NCBI GenBank assembly: GCA_019285715.1
Contig: CP079108.1
Coordinates: 2,867,001-2,931,000 of the forward strand
Length of the DNA: 64,000 bases
Source: Sphingosinicellaceae bacterium
GTDB lineage: Bacteria > Pseudomonadota > Alphaproteobacteria > Sphingomonadales > Sphingomonadaceae
Direction: 5' to 3'
The number at the start of each line of letters is the position of its first letter. Position 1 is the stretch's first letter. The notes below the pieces were generated by a model. It saw nothing but the letters and a program-made list of their open reading frames with translations. It was not told where the DNA came from and did not search any database. Of this stretch, positions 1 to 8,386 are shown piece by piece. The position numbers and the translations under genes were made by a program.

Positions 1-321
1 CTGGTCTCGGGCGAATGGATCTTCGTCTCGGGGTGCACGGGCGGCGACCCCGAAACCGGCGTCCTCCCCGACGACGTCAGCCGCCAGTGCGCCAACACCC
101 TCGCCAAGATCGGGCGTGCGCTGGCCGAGGCCGGCGGCTCGTTCGCCGACGTGGTACGGGTCCACTACATCCTGCGCGACGCCGCCGACTTCGAGCCGTG
201 CTGGCCGCAGCTGCGAGCCGCGTTTGCCGCAGGCCGCCCGGCCGCGACGATGATCGTCGCGGGGCTCATCGACCCGGCGATGCGGATCGAGATCGAGGTC
301 ACCGCGCACCGTCCGGGCTGA
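1..321 (+). CDS. RidA (YjgF/UK114) family protein, 5' truncated by the window edge
   Basis: Reading frame 1 is open from the first base to the TGA at 319-321 and gives 106 residues with no start, so the N-terminus lies outside the window. The fold signature of the RidA family is visible: a VSG segment near the beginning, the middle helix ANTLAKIGRALAEAGGSFAD followed by a VVRVHYIL strand, and the terminal IEIEVTAHR, where RidA proteins carry the conserved carboxylate and strand. Family members hydrolyse reactive enamines/imines from PLP enzymes or act in specific catabolic pathways; which applies here cannot be told without the upstream neighbours. Confidence 0.85.
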   Translation: MVSGEWIFVSGCTGGDPETGVLPDDVSRQCANTLAKIGRALAEAGGSFADVVRVHYILRDAADFEPCWPQLRAAFAAGRPAATMIVAGLIDPAMRIEIEVTAHRPG

Positions 322-1589
322 ACGCGACCCCGCAGCCCGCTCATGCCACAAGCGGATCGGGCGCACGACTTGGGGCCAGGGCCTCGCCGCCCCGGCCCCA
401 TCGTGCGCTTCCAGTCGACCCGAGACCTGGAAGCCGACGCAGGTGAAACAGCAGCCGCTGCCTCACCGCCCTGACCGCCGCCCGGTACGCTGGCGGCCGC
501 CTGGACACCGACAACGAACGTGACCTGACCTGCCAAGAGTCCCTTGCGCCACCGGTCATGCCCGCCCCGAAACGCAACTCTGGGGCAGCGCCGCCACGGC
601 CCTCGTCCTGCAGTACTGGCTGGGTGCGCAGCATCCGCGAAGGGTCGAGGTCGAGGCTTTGATCCGGCGTCTGCAGGCTGTTGGTTTTGGTCGCGTCCGG
701 CGTCGTTTGCGCCCGGAGCTAAGCGCGGTTGACCGCACCGGTGCCGGCAAGCCGGGTCCGGAAATGGTCAGGCGTCACTCGCCTCCGATGTTACCGGCCG
801 ACCCGGCGATGGCGACGCCACCGTCGGACGATCCGGCACCCGGCGCCACCGTCAGGTGTCGCCCGAGCTCCGCAATTTGCGTCGCGTCGGCCCGCGGGCC
901 TCGCTGACGCTCGCTGTCACGCTGCCCGAGGCATCAGCTGCCGACGGATGCTCGATTGTCAAGATGTCACCCGACTTGGGAGAGCAGATCCGGTCATTGG
1001 CGGCCATACCCATTGACGACCGCGTTATTGCCGACATTCAAAAAGCGAGATGGGGCAGGAAGCACACCCGTTCCCGCCACGCCGACCATAAAGGCCGCGT
1101 GTGGCGACGTATGCAGCAGCAACTCTACCAGATCACTCGTCGGCAATCCTGCTCGACGCTCAATTTGGTTCGGAAGCGAAACAATATCATGGTAATATAA
1201 CGACACGATAGCCCCCTATCTGCTCGGTTTAGACCGCTACGCCCGCTCCTGTTGTAGACCTTCAATGCCTACAAAAAGCGATGCTATAGTTATTCGCAGC
1301 TCTATGTCCATATACCATTGGCTATTCGTCGCTGTAGGAATTATTTCGAAATTATTGATAAAGTTGCTGTGGATACTATCGTTGGATAAGGTTTCTATGC
1401 TATGTTTTCAGCGTGTTACGGGTAATTTCGTCATCGATACGAAGCAGTATTCTCGCCCCGCGACTCCAGGCTCGATTGTTCCAGACAGAAACGAAAATAA
1501 ATCTGTACGGTTCCGAACAGATGGCAATTTGGCCTGTGTTTCGTCCTCCCCCCCTCGCAGTCGGACGCGCGGGTGCCTAAATTGAGTGC
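322..1589. other. Gene-free stretch, GC-rich then distinctly AT-rich
   Basis: I find no convincing gene in these 1.27 kb. The first part (to about 1000) has normal high GC, and its open frames are arginine/proline-rich shadows without recognisable domains. From about 1000 to 1580 the base composition becomes much more AT-rich than any neighbouring gene. One 106-codon frame at 1265-1585 begins with a hydrophobic stretch but has no ribosome binding site or recognised family. The segment may be a degraded insertion or a promoter-rich spacer ahead of the operon that starts at 1590. Confidence 0.5.
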
Positions 1590-1784
1590 GTGATCGAGTC
1601 GCCATGCACCAAGGTCTGCGAGATCGTCGCCGGGAGCGGCCAGGGCGCTGATGCGGTCGACCTGTGCCGCGGCTGCGGTCGCACGCTCGACGAGATCGGG
1701 CGCTGGTCGACGACCACCGAAGCCGACCGCGCCCGCATCGTCGCGGCGCTGCCCGATCGTCTTATCCGGAGCCAAGCCGCATGA
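1590..1784 (+). CDS. DUF1289 domain protein
   Basis: A 64-residue protein from a GTG start. It opens with IESPCTKVCEIV and continues with LCRGCGRTLDEIGRW, the paired CxxxC and CxGCxRTxxEIxxW pattern of DUF1289, a small cysteine-rich family presumed to bind metal. Function is unknown. The stop overlaps the next start as ATGA (1781-1784), so it is probably translated together with the flavin monooxygenase. In proteobacteria these small proteins often sit next to unrelated metabolic genes, so the context may say little about its job. Confidence 0.85.
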   Translation: MIESPCTKVCEIVAGSGQGADAVDLCRGCGRTLDEIGRWSTTTEADRARIVAALPDRLIRSQAA

Positions 1785-2794
1785 TCCTCAGCGTCCTCGA
1801 TCAGACCCCGATCCCCGAAGGCACCAGCGGCGGCACCGCGCTCGCCAACACGCTCGACCTCGCCCGCCACGCCGAGGCGCTCGGCTATCACCGCTACTGG
1901 GTTGCCGAGCACCACGGCTCGCCGGCGCTGGCCGGTGCCTCGCCAGAGGTCCTGCTCGCCGCGATCGGTGCGGCGACCCGCACCATCCGCATCGGCTCGG
2001 GCGGCGTGATGCTGCCGCATTACTCGCCGCTCAAGGTCGCCGAGAGCTTCAGCCTGCTGAGCGGCCTGTATCCGGGCCGCGTCGACCTCGGTCTCGGCCG
2101 TGCGCCGGGCAGCGACGGGCGCACCGCGTTCGCCCTGCAGCGCGACCGCCGCCAGCAGTCGCAGAACGACTTCCCCAACCAGCTGGCCGAACTGATGGGC
2201 TATCTCGACGACAGCCTGCCCGCCGACCACCCGTTCGCAGGCCTCGCGAAGACCCTGCCGGGCCGTCCCGAGCTGCCCGAATTGTGGCTGCTCGGCTCGT
2301 CCCCGGACAGCGCCGCGTGGGCGGCCGAACTCGGCCTGCCCTACTGTGTCGCGGACTTCATCAACAGCCGCGGTGCCCCACTCGCGAGCCAGTACCGGCA
2401 CGCCTTCGAGCCCTCCGCGCGGCTGGCCAAGCCGTACACGATGACCGCACTGTGGACCGTCGCCGCCGACAGCGATGCCGAGGCCGAGCGGCTGGCGTCG
2501 AGCGCGCGGATGATGATGGCGCACCTGCTGACGGGCCGCTCGATCCCGGTGCCGACGCCCGAGAAGGCGCTGGCCTGGCTTGCCGAGCACCCCGAGGTCG
2601 CGAGCAGCGGTGCTGGCCGCCGGGTCATCGCGGGGACCCCCGGCAAGGTCCGTGCCGGCATCGAGGCCGCAGCAGCCGAGTACGGGGCCGACGAGGTCAT
2701 GCTGGTCAACATCCTGCACGACCACGCGGCACGGAAACGCAGCTACACGCTTGTCGCCGAGGCTTTTGCAACCGAGGTTCGGGACGCCGCTTGA
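1781..2794 (+). CDS. LLM-class (luciferase-like) flavin-dependent oxidoreductase
   Basis: This 337-residue protein is a bacterial-luciferase-like TIM barrel that would use reduced flavin to oxygenate a small substrate. It begins MILSVLDQTPIPEG, then has YWVAEHHG, a short strand RIGSGGVMLPHYSPLKVAE and the RVDLGLGRAPG segment, all standard for the luciferase-like family of the YhbW/MsnO8 type. The ATG at 1781 overlaps the upstream stop and gives the full family length; longer readings of the frame are arginine-rich and not family-like. It overlaps the ABC ATPase start by four bases. The substrate is not known. The adjacent quaternary-amine type importer suggests, as inference only, that an imported compound is the substrate. 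Confidence 0.88.
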   Translation: MILSVLDQTPIPEGTSGGTALANTLDLARHAEALGYHRYWVAEHHGSPALAGASPEVLLAAIGAATRTIRIGSGGVMLPHYSPLKVAESFSLLSGLYPGRVDLGLGRAPGSDGRTAFALQRDRRQQSQNDFPNQLAELMGYLDDSLPADHPFAGLAKTLPGRPELPELWLLGSSPDSAAWAAELGLPYCVADFINSRGAPLASQYRHAFEPSARLAKPYTMTALWTVAADSDAEAERLASSARMMMAHLLTGRSIPVPTPEKALAWLAEHPEVASSGAGRRVIAGTPGKVRAGIEAAAAEYGADEVMLVNILHDHAARKRSYTLVAEAFATEVRDAA

Positions 2795-3543
2795 GCGCGG
2801 TTGCCTTCGCCGGCATTACCAAGCGCTACGGCACACTGGCGGCACTCGACGGTGTCACGCTGGAGATCGCCGCGGGCAGCTTCGTCGCGCTGGTCGGTGT
2901 GTCGGGGTCGGGCAAGACGACGCTGCTCAAGACCATCAACCGGCTGATCGTGCCAGACAGCGGTACGGTGACCGTCGACGGCGTCGATGTCGCGGGTAGC
3001 GACCCGGTCGAGCTGCGCCGCGGCATCGGCTACGCCTTCCAGGGCATCGGTCTGTTCCCGCACCTCGACGTCGCGACCAACATCGCCACCGTGCCCCGCC
3101 TGCTCGGCTGGGACGCGCCGCGCATAGCCGCCCGGGTGTCGGAACTGCTGGCTCTGGTCGACCTGCCGCAAGAGGTCGCGACCCGACTTCCCGCCGCACT
3201 GTCGGGCGGACAGCGCCAGCGGGTCGGCGTCGCCCGCGCGCTCGCTGCCGGGCCGAAGCTGATGCTGCTCGACGAGCCGTTCGGAGCGCTCGACCCGCTG
3301 ACGCGCGACGGGCTGGCGACCCGCTACCGCGAGCTCCACGACCGGCTCGGCCTGACCAGCGTCATCGTCACCCACGACATGCAGGAGGCGCTGCTGCTCG
3401 CCGAACGCGTCGTAGTGCTGCGCGCCGGCCGGGTCGTGGCGGACGCGACGCCGGCGGAGTTGATGGCGGGGAATGCGGACCCGGAGGTCGCCGCGATGAT
3501 CGCGGTGCCGCAGCGTCAGGCAGAACGGCTGGCGGCGCTGTGA
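2791..3543 (+). CDS. ABC transporter ATP-binding protein, osmoprotectant/quaternary-amine importer type
   Basis: This 250-residue nucleotide-binding subunit starts at a TTG that overlaps the preceding TGA. Walker A is GVSGSGKT, the Q-loop lies in GYAFQGIGLFPHLDVATNI, the signature is LSGGQRQR, Walker B is LMLLDEPFGALDP, and the switch histidine is in VIVTHDMQEALLLAERVVVL. The sequence resembles ProV/OpuCA/OsmV-type ATPases. The next gene encodes the matching permease fused to a binding protein, so these two genes would form a complete importer. Confidence 0.92.
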   Translation: MSAVAFAGITKRYGTLAALDGVTLEIAAGSFVALVGVSGSGKTTLLKTINRLIVPDSGTVTVDGVDVAGSDPVELRRGIGYAFQGIGLFPHLDVATNIATVPRLLGWDAPRIAARVSELLALVDLPQEVATRLPAALSGGQRQRVGVARALAAGPKLMLLDEPFGALDPLTRDGLATRYRELHDRLGLTSVIVTHDMQEALLLAERVVVLRAGRVVADATPAELMAGNADPEVAAMIAVPQRQAERLAAL

Positions 3544-5048
3544 ACGCCGCCCTCGCTCTCCTGCCCGGTCGCCTCGCCGCGCACGTCGGCCTCAGCGCCG
3601 CGGCGCTCGGTCTCGCGTTGCTGATCTCCCTCCCCCTCGTCGCGCTGATGCTGGCCCGGGCGCGCAGCCGGGGCCCGGTGCTCGGCGCCGCATCGTTGAT
3701 CCAGACGATCCCGGCGCTGGCATTGCTGGCCCTGTTTTACCCGCTGCTGCTGGCGCTCCGTGCCGCGAGCGGGCTCGACGTGCCGGTGCTCGGCTTCCTT
3801 CCGGCGCTGCTGGCGCTGACGTTGTATGCGCTGCTGCCGATCCTGCGCGGTGCCGTCACCGGGCTGACCGGGGTCGATGCGGACGCCGTCGAGGCGGCGG
3901 AGGCGCTGGGCATGACCCGGCTGCAGCGCCTCACCCGGGTCGAGCTGCCCCTCGCCGCGCCGGTGATCATGGCCGGCGTCCGCACCGCGGCGGTGTGGAC
4001 GATCGGCGCGGCGACGCTGGCAACCCCCGTCGGCGCGACCAGCCTCGGCGACTTCATCTTTTCCGGGCTGCAGACCGAGGACTGGGTCGCGGTCGCGGTT
4101 GGCTGCGTCGCGGCTGCGGGGCTGGCGCTGGCTGTCGACGGGCTGCTGGCGCTGATCGAGGGCGGGCTGGCGCGGCTGTCGCGTGGGCGCATCCTGGCGG
4201 GCGTCGCGGGGCTGGTGGTGATCGGCGCGTTGGCGATGTGGGGCGGGCGCGGCGCGGGCGGAGCCGAGCGGGCGTTCGTGGTCGGGGCCAAGAATTTCTC
4301 CGAGCAGTTCATCCTCGGCGAGTTGATCGCGACCCGGCTGCGCGCCACCGGTCGCCCGGTCGAGCTGCGCAGCGGCCTTGGCTCGGCGGTGGCGTTCCGG
4401 GCACTGCACGCCGGCGATATCGACGTCTACGTGGACTACGCGGGGACGCTGGCAACGACCGTGCTCAAGCGCGACGACCACCCGAGCCTGCCCGCGCTGA
4501 CCGCCGATCTCGAGCGCCGGACCAAGGTCGGCGTCGTCGGCCCGCTCGGGTTCGAGAACGCCTACGTGCTGGCGATGCGCGGCGACGAGGCGCGGCGGCT
4601 CGGGGTCAAGTCGATCGCCGACCTTGCCAGGGTCGCCGGGCGGCTGACGCTGGGGGCGGACCTCGAATTCCAGACCCGGCCCGAATGGCGCGCCATCGTC
4701 GCCGCCTACGGCCTGCGCTTCGGCCATGCCAAGAGCTACGAGCCGACCTTCATGTACCGCGCCTTGGGGAGCGGCGCTGCGGACGTGATCTCGGCCTTCT
4801 CCAGCGACGGGCGCATCGCGGCGCAGGGGCTGGTGGTGCTGAGCGATCCCAAGCACGCGATCCCCGCCTATGATGCGCTCCTGCTGGTGTCGCCGCAGCG
4901 GCGGGAGGACACGGCGTTCGTCGCGGCGCTCAAGCCGCTGGTCAGGAGCATCAGCGTGGAACGGATGCGCGCCGCGAACCTGATGGTCGACCGAGATACG
5001 GACAAGCGCTCGGCGGCCGAAGCCGCGGCGTGGCTGGGGAAGCCCTAG
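3540..5048 (+). CDS. Fused ABC permease and substrate-binding protein, glycine betaine/choline family
   Basis: A 502-residue fusion beginning with GTG in a 4-bp overlap. Residues 1 to about 235 are a hydrophobic permease with the cytoplasmic EAA loop (EAAEALGMTRLQRLTRVELP). From about residue 245 a periplasmic solute-binding domain starts with FVVGAKNFSEQFILGELIA and contains the DVYVDYAGT segment typical of OpuAC/OsmX-like proteins. Such fusions import glycine betaine, choline, carnitine or similar compounds; the related EgtU-type fusions bind ergothioneine, so the ligand should be left open. The stop codon overlaps the convergent thioesterase stop by four bases. Confidence 0.92.
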   Translation: MNAALALLPGRLAAHVGLSAAALGLALLISLPLVALMLARARSRGPVLGAASLIQTIPALALLALFYPLLLALRAASGLDVPVLGFLPALLALTLYALLPILRGAVTGLTGVDADAVEAAEALGMTRLQRLTRVELPLAAPVIMAGVRTAAVWTIGAATLATPVGATSLGDFIFSGLQTEDWVAVAVGCVAAAGLALAVDGLLALIEGGLARLSRGRILAGVAGLVVIGALAMWGGRGAGGAERAFVVGAKNFSEQFILGELIATRLRATGRPVELRSGLGSAVAFRALHAGDIDVYVDYAGTLATTVLKRDDHPSLPALTADLERRTKVGVVGPLGFENAYVLAMRGDEARRLGVKSIADLARVAGRLTLGADLEFQTRPEWRAIVAAYGLRFGHAKSYEPTFMYRALGSGAADVISAFSSDGRIAAQGLVVLSDPKHAIPAYDALLLVSPQRREDTAFVAALKPLVRSISVERMRAANLMVDRDTDKRSAAEAAAWLGKP

Positions 5049-5848
5049 CCCTTCCGCAGGATCATCGACTGGCTCCCCAGCGCCATCAGCGTGCCGTCGT
5101 CCGCGAACAGCCGCATCGAGCCGTGCACGAAGCCCGCGTGGACCGCCTCGATGTGCGTGTCGAGGAGTACCCACTCGGTCGGCACGATGCGTGCGAACCG
5201 GATGGTGTTGTCGAGGCTGCTGCCGCCGGCGATGCTGCCGATGGCGTTGCCGACACCCGACGGCAGGAAGTCGGCGAGGACCGCCAGCGTCACCCGGTCG
5301 ATGACCACGCCGCGGTCGCGCGGGCGTGCCCACAACAGGGTGCGGCCATCGGGGCTGACGCCGCCGACCGTGCGCTCGCTGCCGTAGCGGCCCGAGGCGG
5401 TGCGGAGCTCGAGGTGCGCGTGGATATCGTCGTCGGCGCGGGCCCAGTTGTAGGGCATCGGCGGGCAGTCGAGCGGCGGCGGCGCGGCGGGGGCCCGCGG
5501 CCACTGCATCGAGACGTCGCCGGGCCGCGCCCCGAGCGCGGCGTTAACCGTCAGGATCTCGGTTTCGCCGACATGGCCGGTGCAGCGCGCCTGCGCACTA
5601 TGGTGGCCCATTACCGGCACGACGACGTCGAGGTCGAGCCGCATCGACGGGCGGGCGTAGGACAGGTACTGCGCCGCCGCCCACACCGCCGGGCGACCGG
5701 TCGCGGCCTCCAGCGCGGCGACGCTGACCGCCAGCCCGGCGCCGCCGAACAGGAACTGGCTGCCCGGCGCGCCGACGCACACCGCCGAGGTCACCGGCAG
5801 CGCGAACCGGTGCGGGTCAGCGGTCGTCTCGAGTTGGATCAGGCTCAT
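5045..5848 (-). CDS. Acyl-CoA thioesterase family protein (double hotdog, TesB-like)
   Basis: This 267-residue protein has the double-hotdog layout of TesB-like thioesterases. The N-terminal half contains a GGAGLAVSVAALEAATGRP helix and an AAQYLSYARP strand. The C-terminal half contains ADFLPSGVG, the SLDNTIRFAR segment with the conserved Asp-Asn-Thr, and a terminal SMILRKG. It would hydrolyse fatty acyl-CoA esters. The ATG at 5848 overlaps the stop of the upstream glycosyltransferase gene (ATGA). A longer frame reading into that gene is composition shadow and was rejected. Confidence 0.85.
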   Translation of the reverse strand: MSLIQLETTADPHRFALPVTSAVCVGAPGSQFLFGGAGLAVSVAALEAATGRPAVWAAAQYLSYARPSMRLDLDVVVPVMGHHSAQARCTGHVGETEILTVNAALGARPGDVSMQWPRAPAAPPPLDCPPMPYNWARADDDIHAHLELRTASGRYGSERTVGGVSPDGRTLLWARPRDRGVVIDRVTLAVLADFLPSGVGNAIGSIAGGSSLDNTIRFARIVPTEWVLLDTHIEAVHAGFVHGSMRLFADDGTLMALGSQSMILRKG

Positions 5849-6333
5849 GCTTTCCCCGCGATGAAGGCACGCACGTTGTCCAGCAGCTCGTCCGAGGCGT
5901 AGCGCGCGATCGGCGCGGGCGCGGCGCTGCCGGTGGCGAGCAGCCGGTCGATCGCCGCACCGAGCTCGGCATCGCTGTCGACGTGGTGGAGGCCGGGCCG
6001 GTCGCCGACGTTGCGCACCGTTGCGAGCTGGTGGTCGGTGTTGTGCTCGCCGAGCGACTGCAGGCGGGGCAGCATCAGCAGCGGCTTGCCGGCCTCGATC
6101 GCGGTGATGATAGACCCCATGCCGGCGTGGGCGATGAACAGCTCCGCGCCGGCGACGATGCGGCCGTACTCGTCGGGCGGCATCAGGCGGACGAAGCGCG
6201 CGTGAACGGGCTCGAACTTGCCGCGCCCGATCTGCGCCAGCACCGGCGTCTCGGGGTGCGCCCCGGCCCACGCATCGACGGCGCGGACAAGCCGGTCGAA
6301 CGGCAGCATCGAGCCGACCGAGACAAAGATCAC
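5845..6333 (-). CDS. pssE: PssE/Alg13-like glycosyltransferase, catalytic C-terminal half
   Basis: A 162-residue protein from a GTG start that overlaps the preceding stop. It matches the C-terminal Rossmann half of GT28/Alg13 enzymes: an N-terminal strand IFVSVGSMLPFDRLV, then ELFIAHAGMGSIITAIEAGKP, which is the nucleotide-sugar binding HAGxGSI(I/T) region, then LPRLQSLGEHNTDHQ. In bacteria PssE works with the membrane partner PssD, encoded immediately upstream, to add a sugar during surface polysaccharide synthesis. The symbol follows family resemblance; the actual polysaccharide is unknown. No other polysaccharide genes are visible nearby. Confidence 0.83.
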   Translation of the reverse strand: MIFVSVGSMLPFDRLVRAVDAWAGAHPETPVLAQIGRGKFEPVHARFVRLMPPDEYGRIVAGAELFIAHAGMGSIITAIEAGKPLLMLPRLQSLGEHNTDHQLATVRNVGDRPGLHHVDSDAELGAAIDRLLATGSAAPAPIARYASDELLDNVRAFIAGKA

Positions 6334-6803
6334 AAGACGCTGCCCCAGCACGGCAGGTCGGCGGTGGCGAGGTCTGGCCATTGGGTCACGGTGCGGTGCG
6401 CCAGCTTCGACGCGACCCAACCCGACGAGCTCAGCTTCTCGCTGTTGGCGACACTGTCGATCCACAGGGTGCGCGCGCCGATCAGACGCCCGAAGACGAT
6501 TGCGACCAGCGGCGGCAGCGCGCCGGTCGTGACGATCACGTCGGGCCGGACCCGGGCGATGATCCGCGCGACGTCGATGCTGCTGCCGAAGGCGCGCCAC
6601 CAGTCCTTGCGGCTGGCGTCACGGAAGCTGTGGAAGTCCGCACCGGGAACCTGCGACGCCGACGCCGCGTGGACGCTGGCGAAGCTGACGTCGCTGCCCT
6701 CGAAGGCGGGTATCAGCCGCAGCAACTGGATCCAATGGCCGCCACCACTCGCAATCGCCAGTATCCGTGTCCGCCGCCCAACCACGCTTACTCCTGCAAC
6801 CAT
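6330..6803 (-). CDS. pssD: PssD/Alg14-like glycosyltransferase membrane-anchoring subunit
   Basis: This 157-residue protein begins with a Rossmann strand and glycine loop (ILAIASGGGHWIQLLRL), followed by the hydrophobic PDVIVTTGALPPLVAIVFG segment and WIDSVANSEKLSSSG, all diagnostic of Alg14/PssD. Alg14-type proteins bind the acceptor, hold the complex at the membrane and recruit the Alg13/PssE half. Its stop overlaps the GTG start of pssE by four bases, so the two halves are probably made in equal amounts. The upstream 32 bp separate it from the S33 hydrolase. Confidence 0.85.
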   Translation of the reverse strand: MVAGVSVVGRRTRILAIASGGGHWIQLLRLIPAFEGSDVSFASVHAASASQVPGADFHSFRDASRKDWWRAFGSSIDVARIIARVRPDVIVTTGALPPLVAIVFGRLIGARTLWIDSVANSEKLSSSGWVASKLAHRTVTQWPDLATADLPCWGSVL

Positions 6804-6835
6804 CGGGGCGCATCAATCGGCGGCAGCCCTCGAAG

Positions 6836-7840
6836 TCAAGCGGCGGCGTGGTCGTGCGCCGCCAGCCAGGGACGCAGGAGGCGGAGATATCCGGCAGGAT
6901 TGTCACCCAATGCCATGTGGGCGGCAGCCGGAACCACCGCGAATGATGCGCCGGCTTCATGGGCGAAACCTTGCACCGTCGCCGGCCGCGCCTCGTCGTA
7001 CTCGCCGGCGAGGAACAGCGTCCGCGCGCCGTCGAGCTGCTTCAGCAACGGCCGCCCGTCGTAATCCTTCAGGGTTCCGGTCGCGGTGAACTCGGCACGG
7101 CCCCACATCGCGTTGTAGATGTCCGCGCTGAACGCGCGCGGCAGGCCCGCGCGGTAGGCGGTGACCGCGGCGCCCGGCTCGGTCAGATTGACGTGGCGGC
7201 GGTAGAACGCGTCGGTCGCGGCGGTGCAGGCCTCAGGCGCGGCGGCGCCGGGCGTGTCGCAGTCGTCGAGCAGCTTGCGCGTCGCGGGTGGCATGCCGTC
7301 CTTCAGGATGCGCGCATCGCGGAGCCAGACCTCAGTCGAGACCAGGGGCGACTGCAGGACCGCGCTCGCTAGCGCCGGTGGGCGCTGTGCGGCATATTCG
7401 AGCGCCACCGTGCCGCCCCAGCTCGCGCCGAGGATGTGCCAGCGCGGGACGTCGAGCGCGACGCGGATCGCTTCCAGTTCGGCAACGAAACGGGGGACAT
7501 TCCAGTTCGCCACGATGCCCGGATGGTCGGAGCGCCCGCTGTCGAGCTGGTCGTAGAGGATCACCGCACGCTCGCCGGCCATCGCGGTGGCATTGAGGAA
7601 GTACCAGTGGCTGCTGCCCGGCCCGCCGTGGAGGAACACGATCGGCGGCCTTGGCCCGCGGAGGTCGCCGTCGACCCGGACATAGGCGCGGCCACCCGGG
7701 ACCGGGATCATCGCCTCGCGATCGGGCTTGAAGCGTACGCCGGGCAGGACGACGCCGGTCGGCGGCTCCATCGTGGCGGCTGCACGCGTGGCGGCCATCG
7801 CGATGCCGGCCCCCAACAGCGTCCGGCGGGTCAGTGGCAT
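6836..7840 (-). CDS. Tat-exported alpha/beta hydrolase, proline iminopeptidase (S33) family
   Basis: A 334-residue protein. The start chosen at 7840 yields MPLTRRTLLGAGIAMAATRA, a twin-arginine signal, and overlaps the stop of the upstream GFA gene by one base. The mature part has the oxyanion motif FLHGGPGSSHW, the nucleophile elbow GASWGG, a late Asp in LAGEYDEARP and a His in AAHMALGDNP, so the catalytic triad is complete. DQLDSGRSDHP matches the DQRGxGxS region of prolyl aminopeptidases. It would cleave N-terminal Pro peptides or related amides/esters outside the cytoplasm. Substrate assignment is family-level only. Confidence 0.85.
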   Translation of the reverse strand: MPLTRRTLLGAGIAMAATRAAATMEPPTGVVLPGVRFKPDREAMIPVPGGRAYVRVDGDLRGPRPPIVFLHGGPGSSHWYFLNATAMAGERAVILYDQLDSGRSDHPGIVANWNVPRFVAELEAIRVALDVPRWHILGASWGGTVALEYAAQRPPALASAVLQSPLVSTEVWLRDARILKDGMPPATRKLLDDCDTPGAAAPEACTAATDAFYRRHVNLTEPGAAVTAYRAGLPRAFSADIYNAMWGRAEFTATGTLKDYDGRPLLKQLDGARTLFLAGEYDEARPATVQGFAHEAGASFAVVPAAAHMALGDNPAGYLRLLRPWLAAHDHAAA

Positions 7841-8274
7841 CAACCCGGCATGCCCGGGAACGCCTGCAGGCCGGGCGGGAGCATCGCCCACTCGGGGCGG
7901 CCTTCCGTGAAGATCGCGATCTCGGGCACGAACTCGCTCGGGTCGTCGAGGCTACCCGCGTAGATGGTGTGGCTGGCGTCCTTGCCGACGATACCCCCGA
8001 ACACCAGGCTGCCGCAGGTCGGGCACGAGTTGCGTACCGCCGGGCCGCCGCTCCGCCCGAGCGACCCGAACTGCAACGTCGAACCGGTGAAGGTCACCGC
8101 GCTTGCGGAAAATCCCATGAAACCGATAAAACCCGAGCCCGACGCCTTGCGGCAGTCGGCGCAATAGCAATAACCGGTGTAGATCGGCTCGCCCCGCGCC
8201 TCGTAGCGCAGGGCCCCGCACAGGCAGCCGCCGGTGCGGATTTTCGCTGCGCTGCTGCCGTCGGCCTCGCTCAT
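7840..8274 (-). CDS. GFA family protein (glutathione-dependent formaldehyde-activating fold)
   Basis: This 144-residue zinc-binding protein shows the GFA ligand pattern GGCLCGALRY, then YCYCADCRKASGS, then SCPTCGSLVFGG. Family members are often annotated as formaldehyde-glutathione lyases, but for most paralogs no activity is proven. I placed the start at the ATG at 8274 (MSEADGS) because it is close to the first zinc motif. An in-frame ATG at 8310 would add twelve residues with no family match. The 112 bp between it and the divergent alpha-2-macroglobulin gene must hold both promoters. Confidence 0.85.
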   Translation of the reverse strand: MSEADGSSAAKIRTGGCLCGALRYEARGEPIYTGYCYCADCRKASGSGFIGFMGFSASAVTFTGSTLQFGSLGRSGGPAVRNSCPTCGSLVFGGIVGKDASHTIYAGSLDDPSEFVPEIAIFTEGRPEWAMLPPGLQAFPGMPG

Positions 8275-8386
8275 GTACGGAACGATATGGCCGGCCCGGG
8301 CAGCGCGCAAGCCGCGCGGTGCACCATGCGGGATTGTTCCGGCGGTGTCTTGCGTGTGTCATCGGCTCCGCGCATCATGGCCTCTG

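Noticed and set aside
165-1200. Several Arg/Pro/Ser-rich open frames on both strands
   Set aside because: No domain similarity, no ribosome binding sites and compositions typical of shadow frames in GC-rich DNA.
1265-1585. 106-codon frame with a hydrophobic N-terminal half
   Set aside because: It sits in the AT-rich segment but has no Shine-Dalgarno sequence, no known family, and runs into the DUF1289 start; chance is likelier.
1651-2790. Long frame joining DUF1289 region to the ABC ATPase as one 630-residue protein
   Set aside because: The first 380 residues are an Arg/Pro-rich shadow of the flavin monooxygenase; the TTG at 2791 gives the correct ATPase length.
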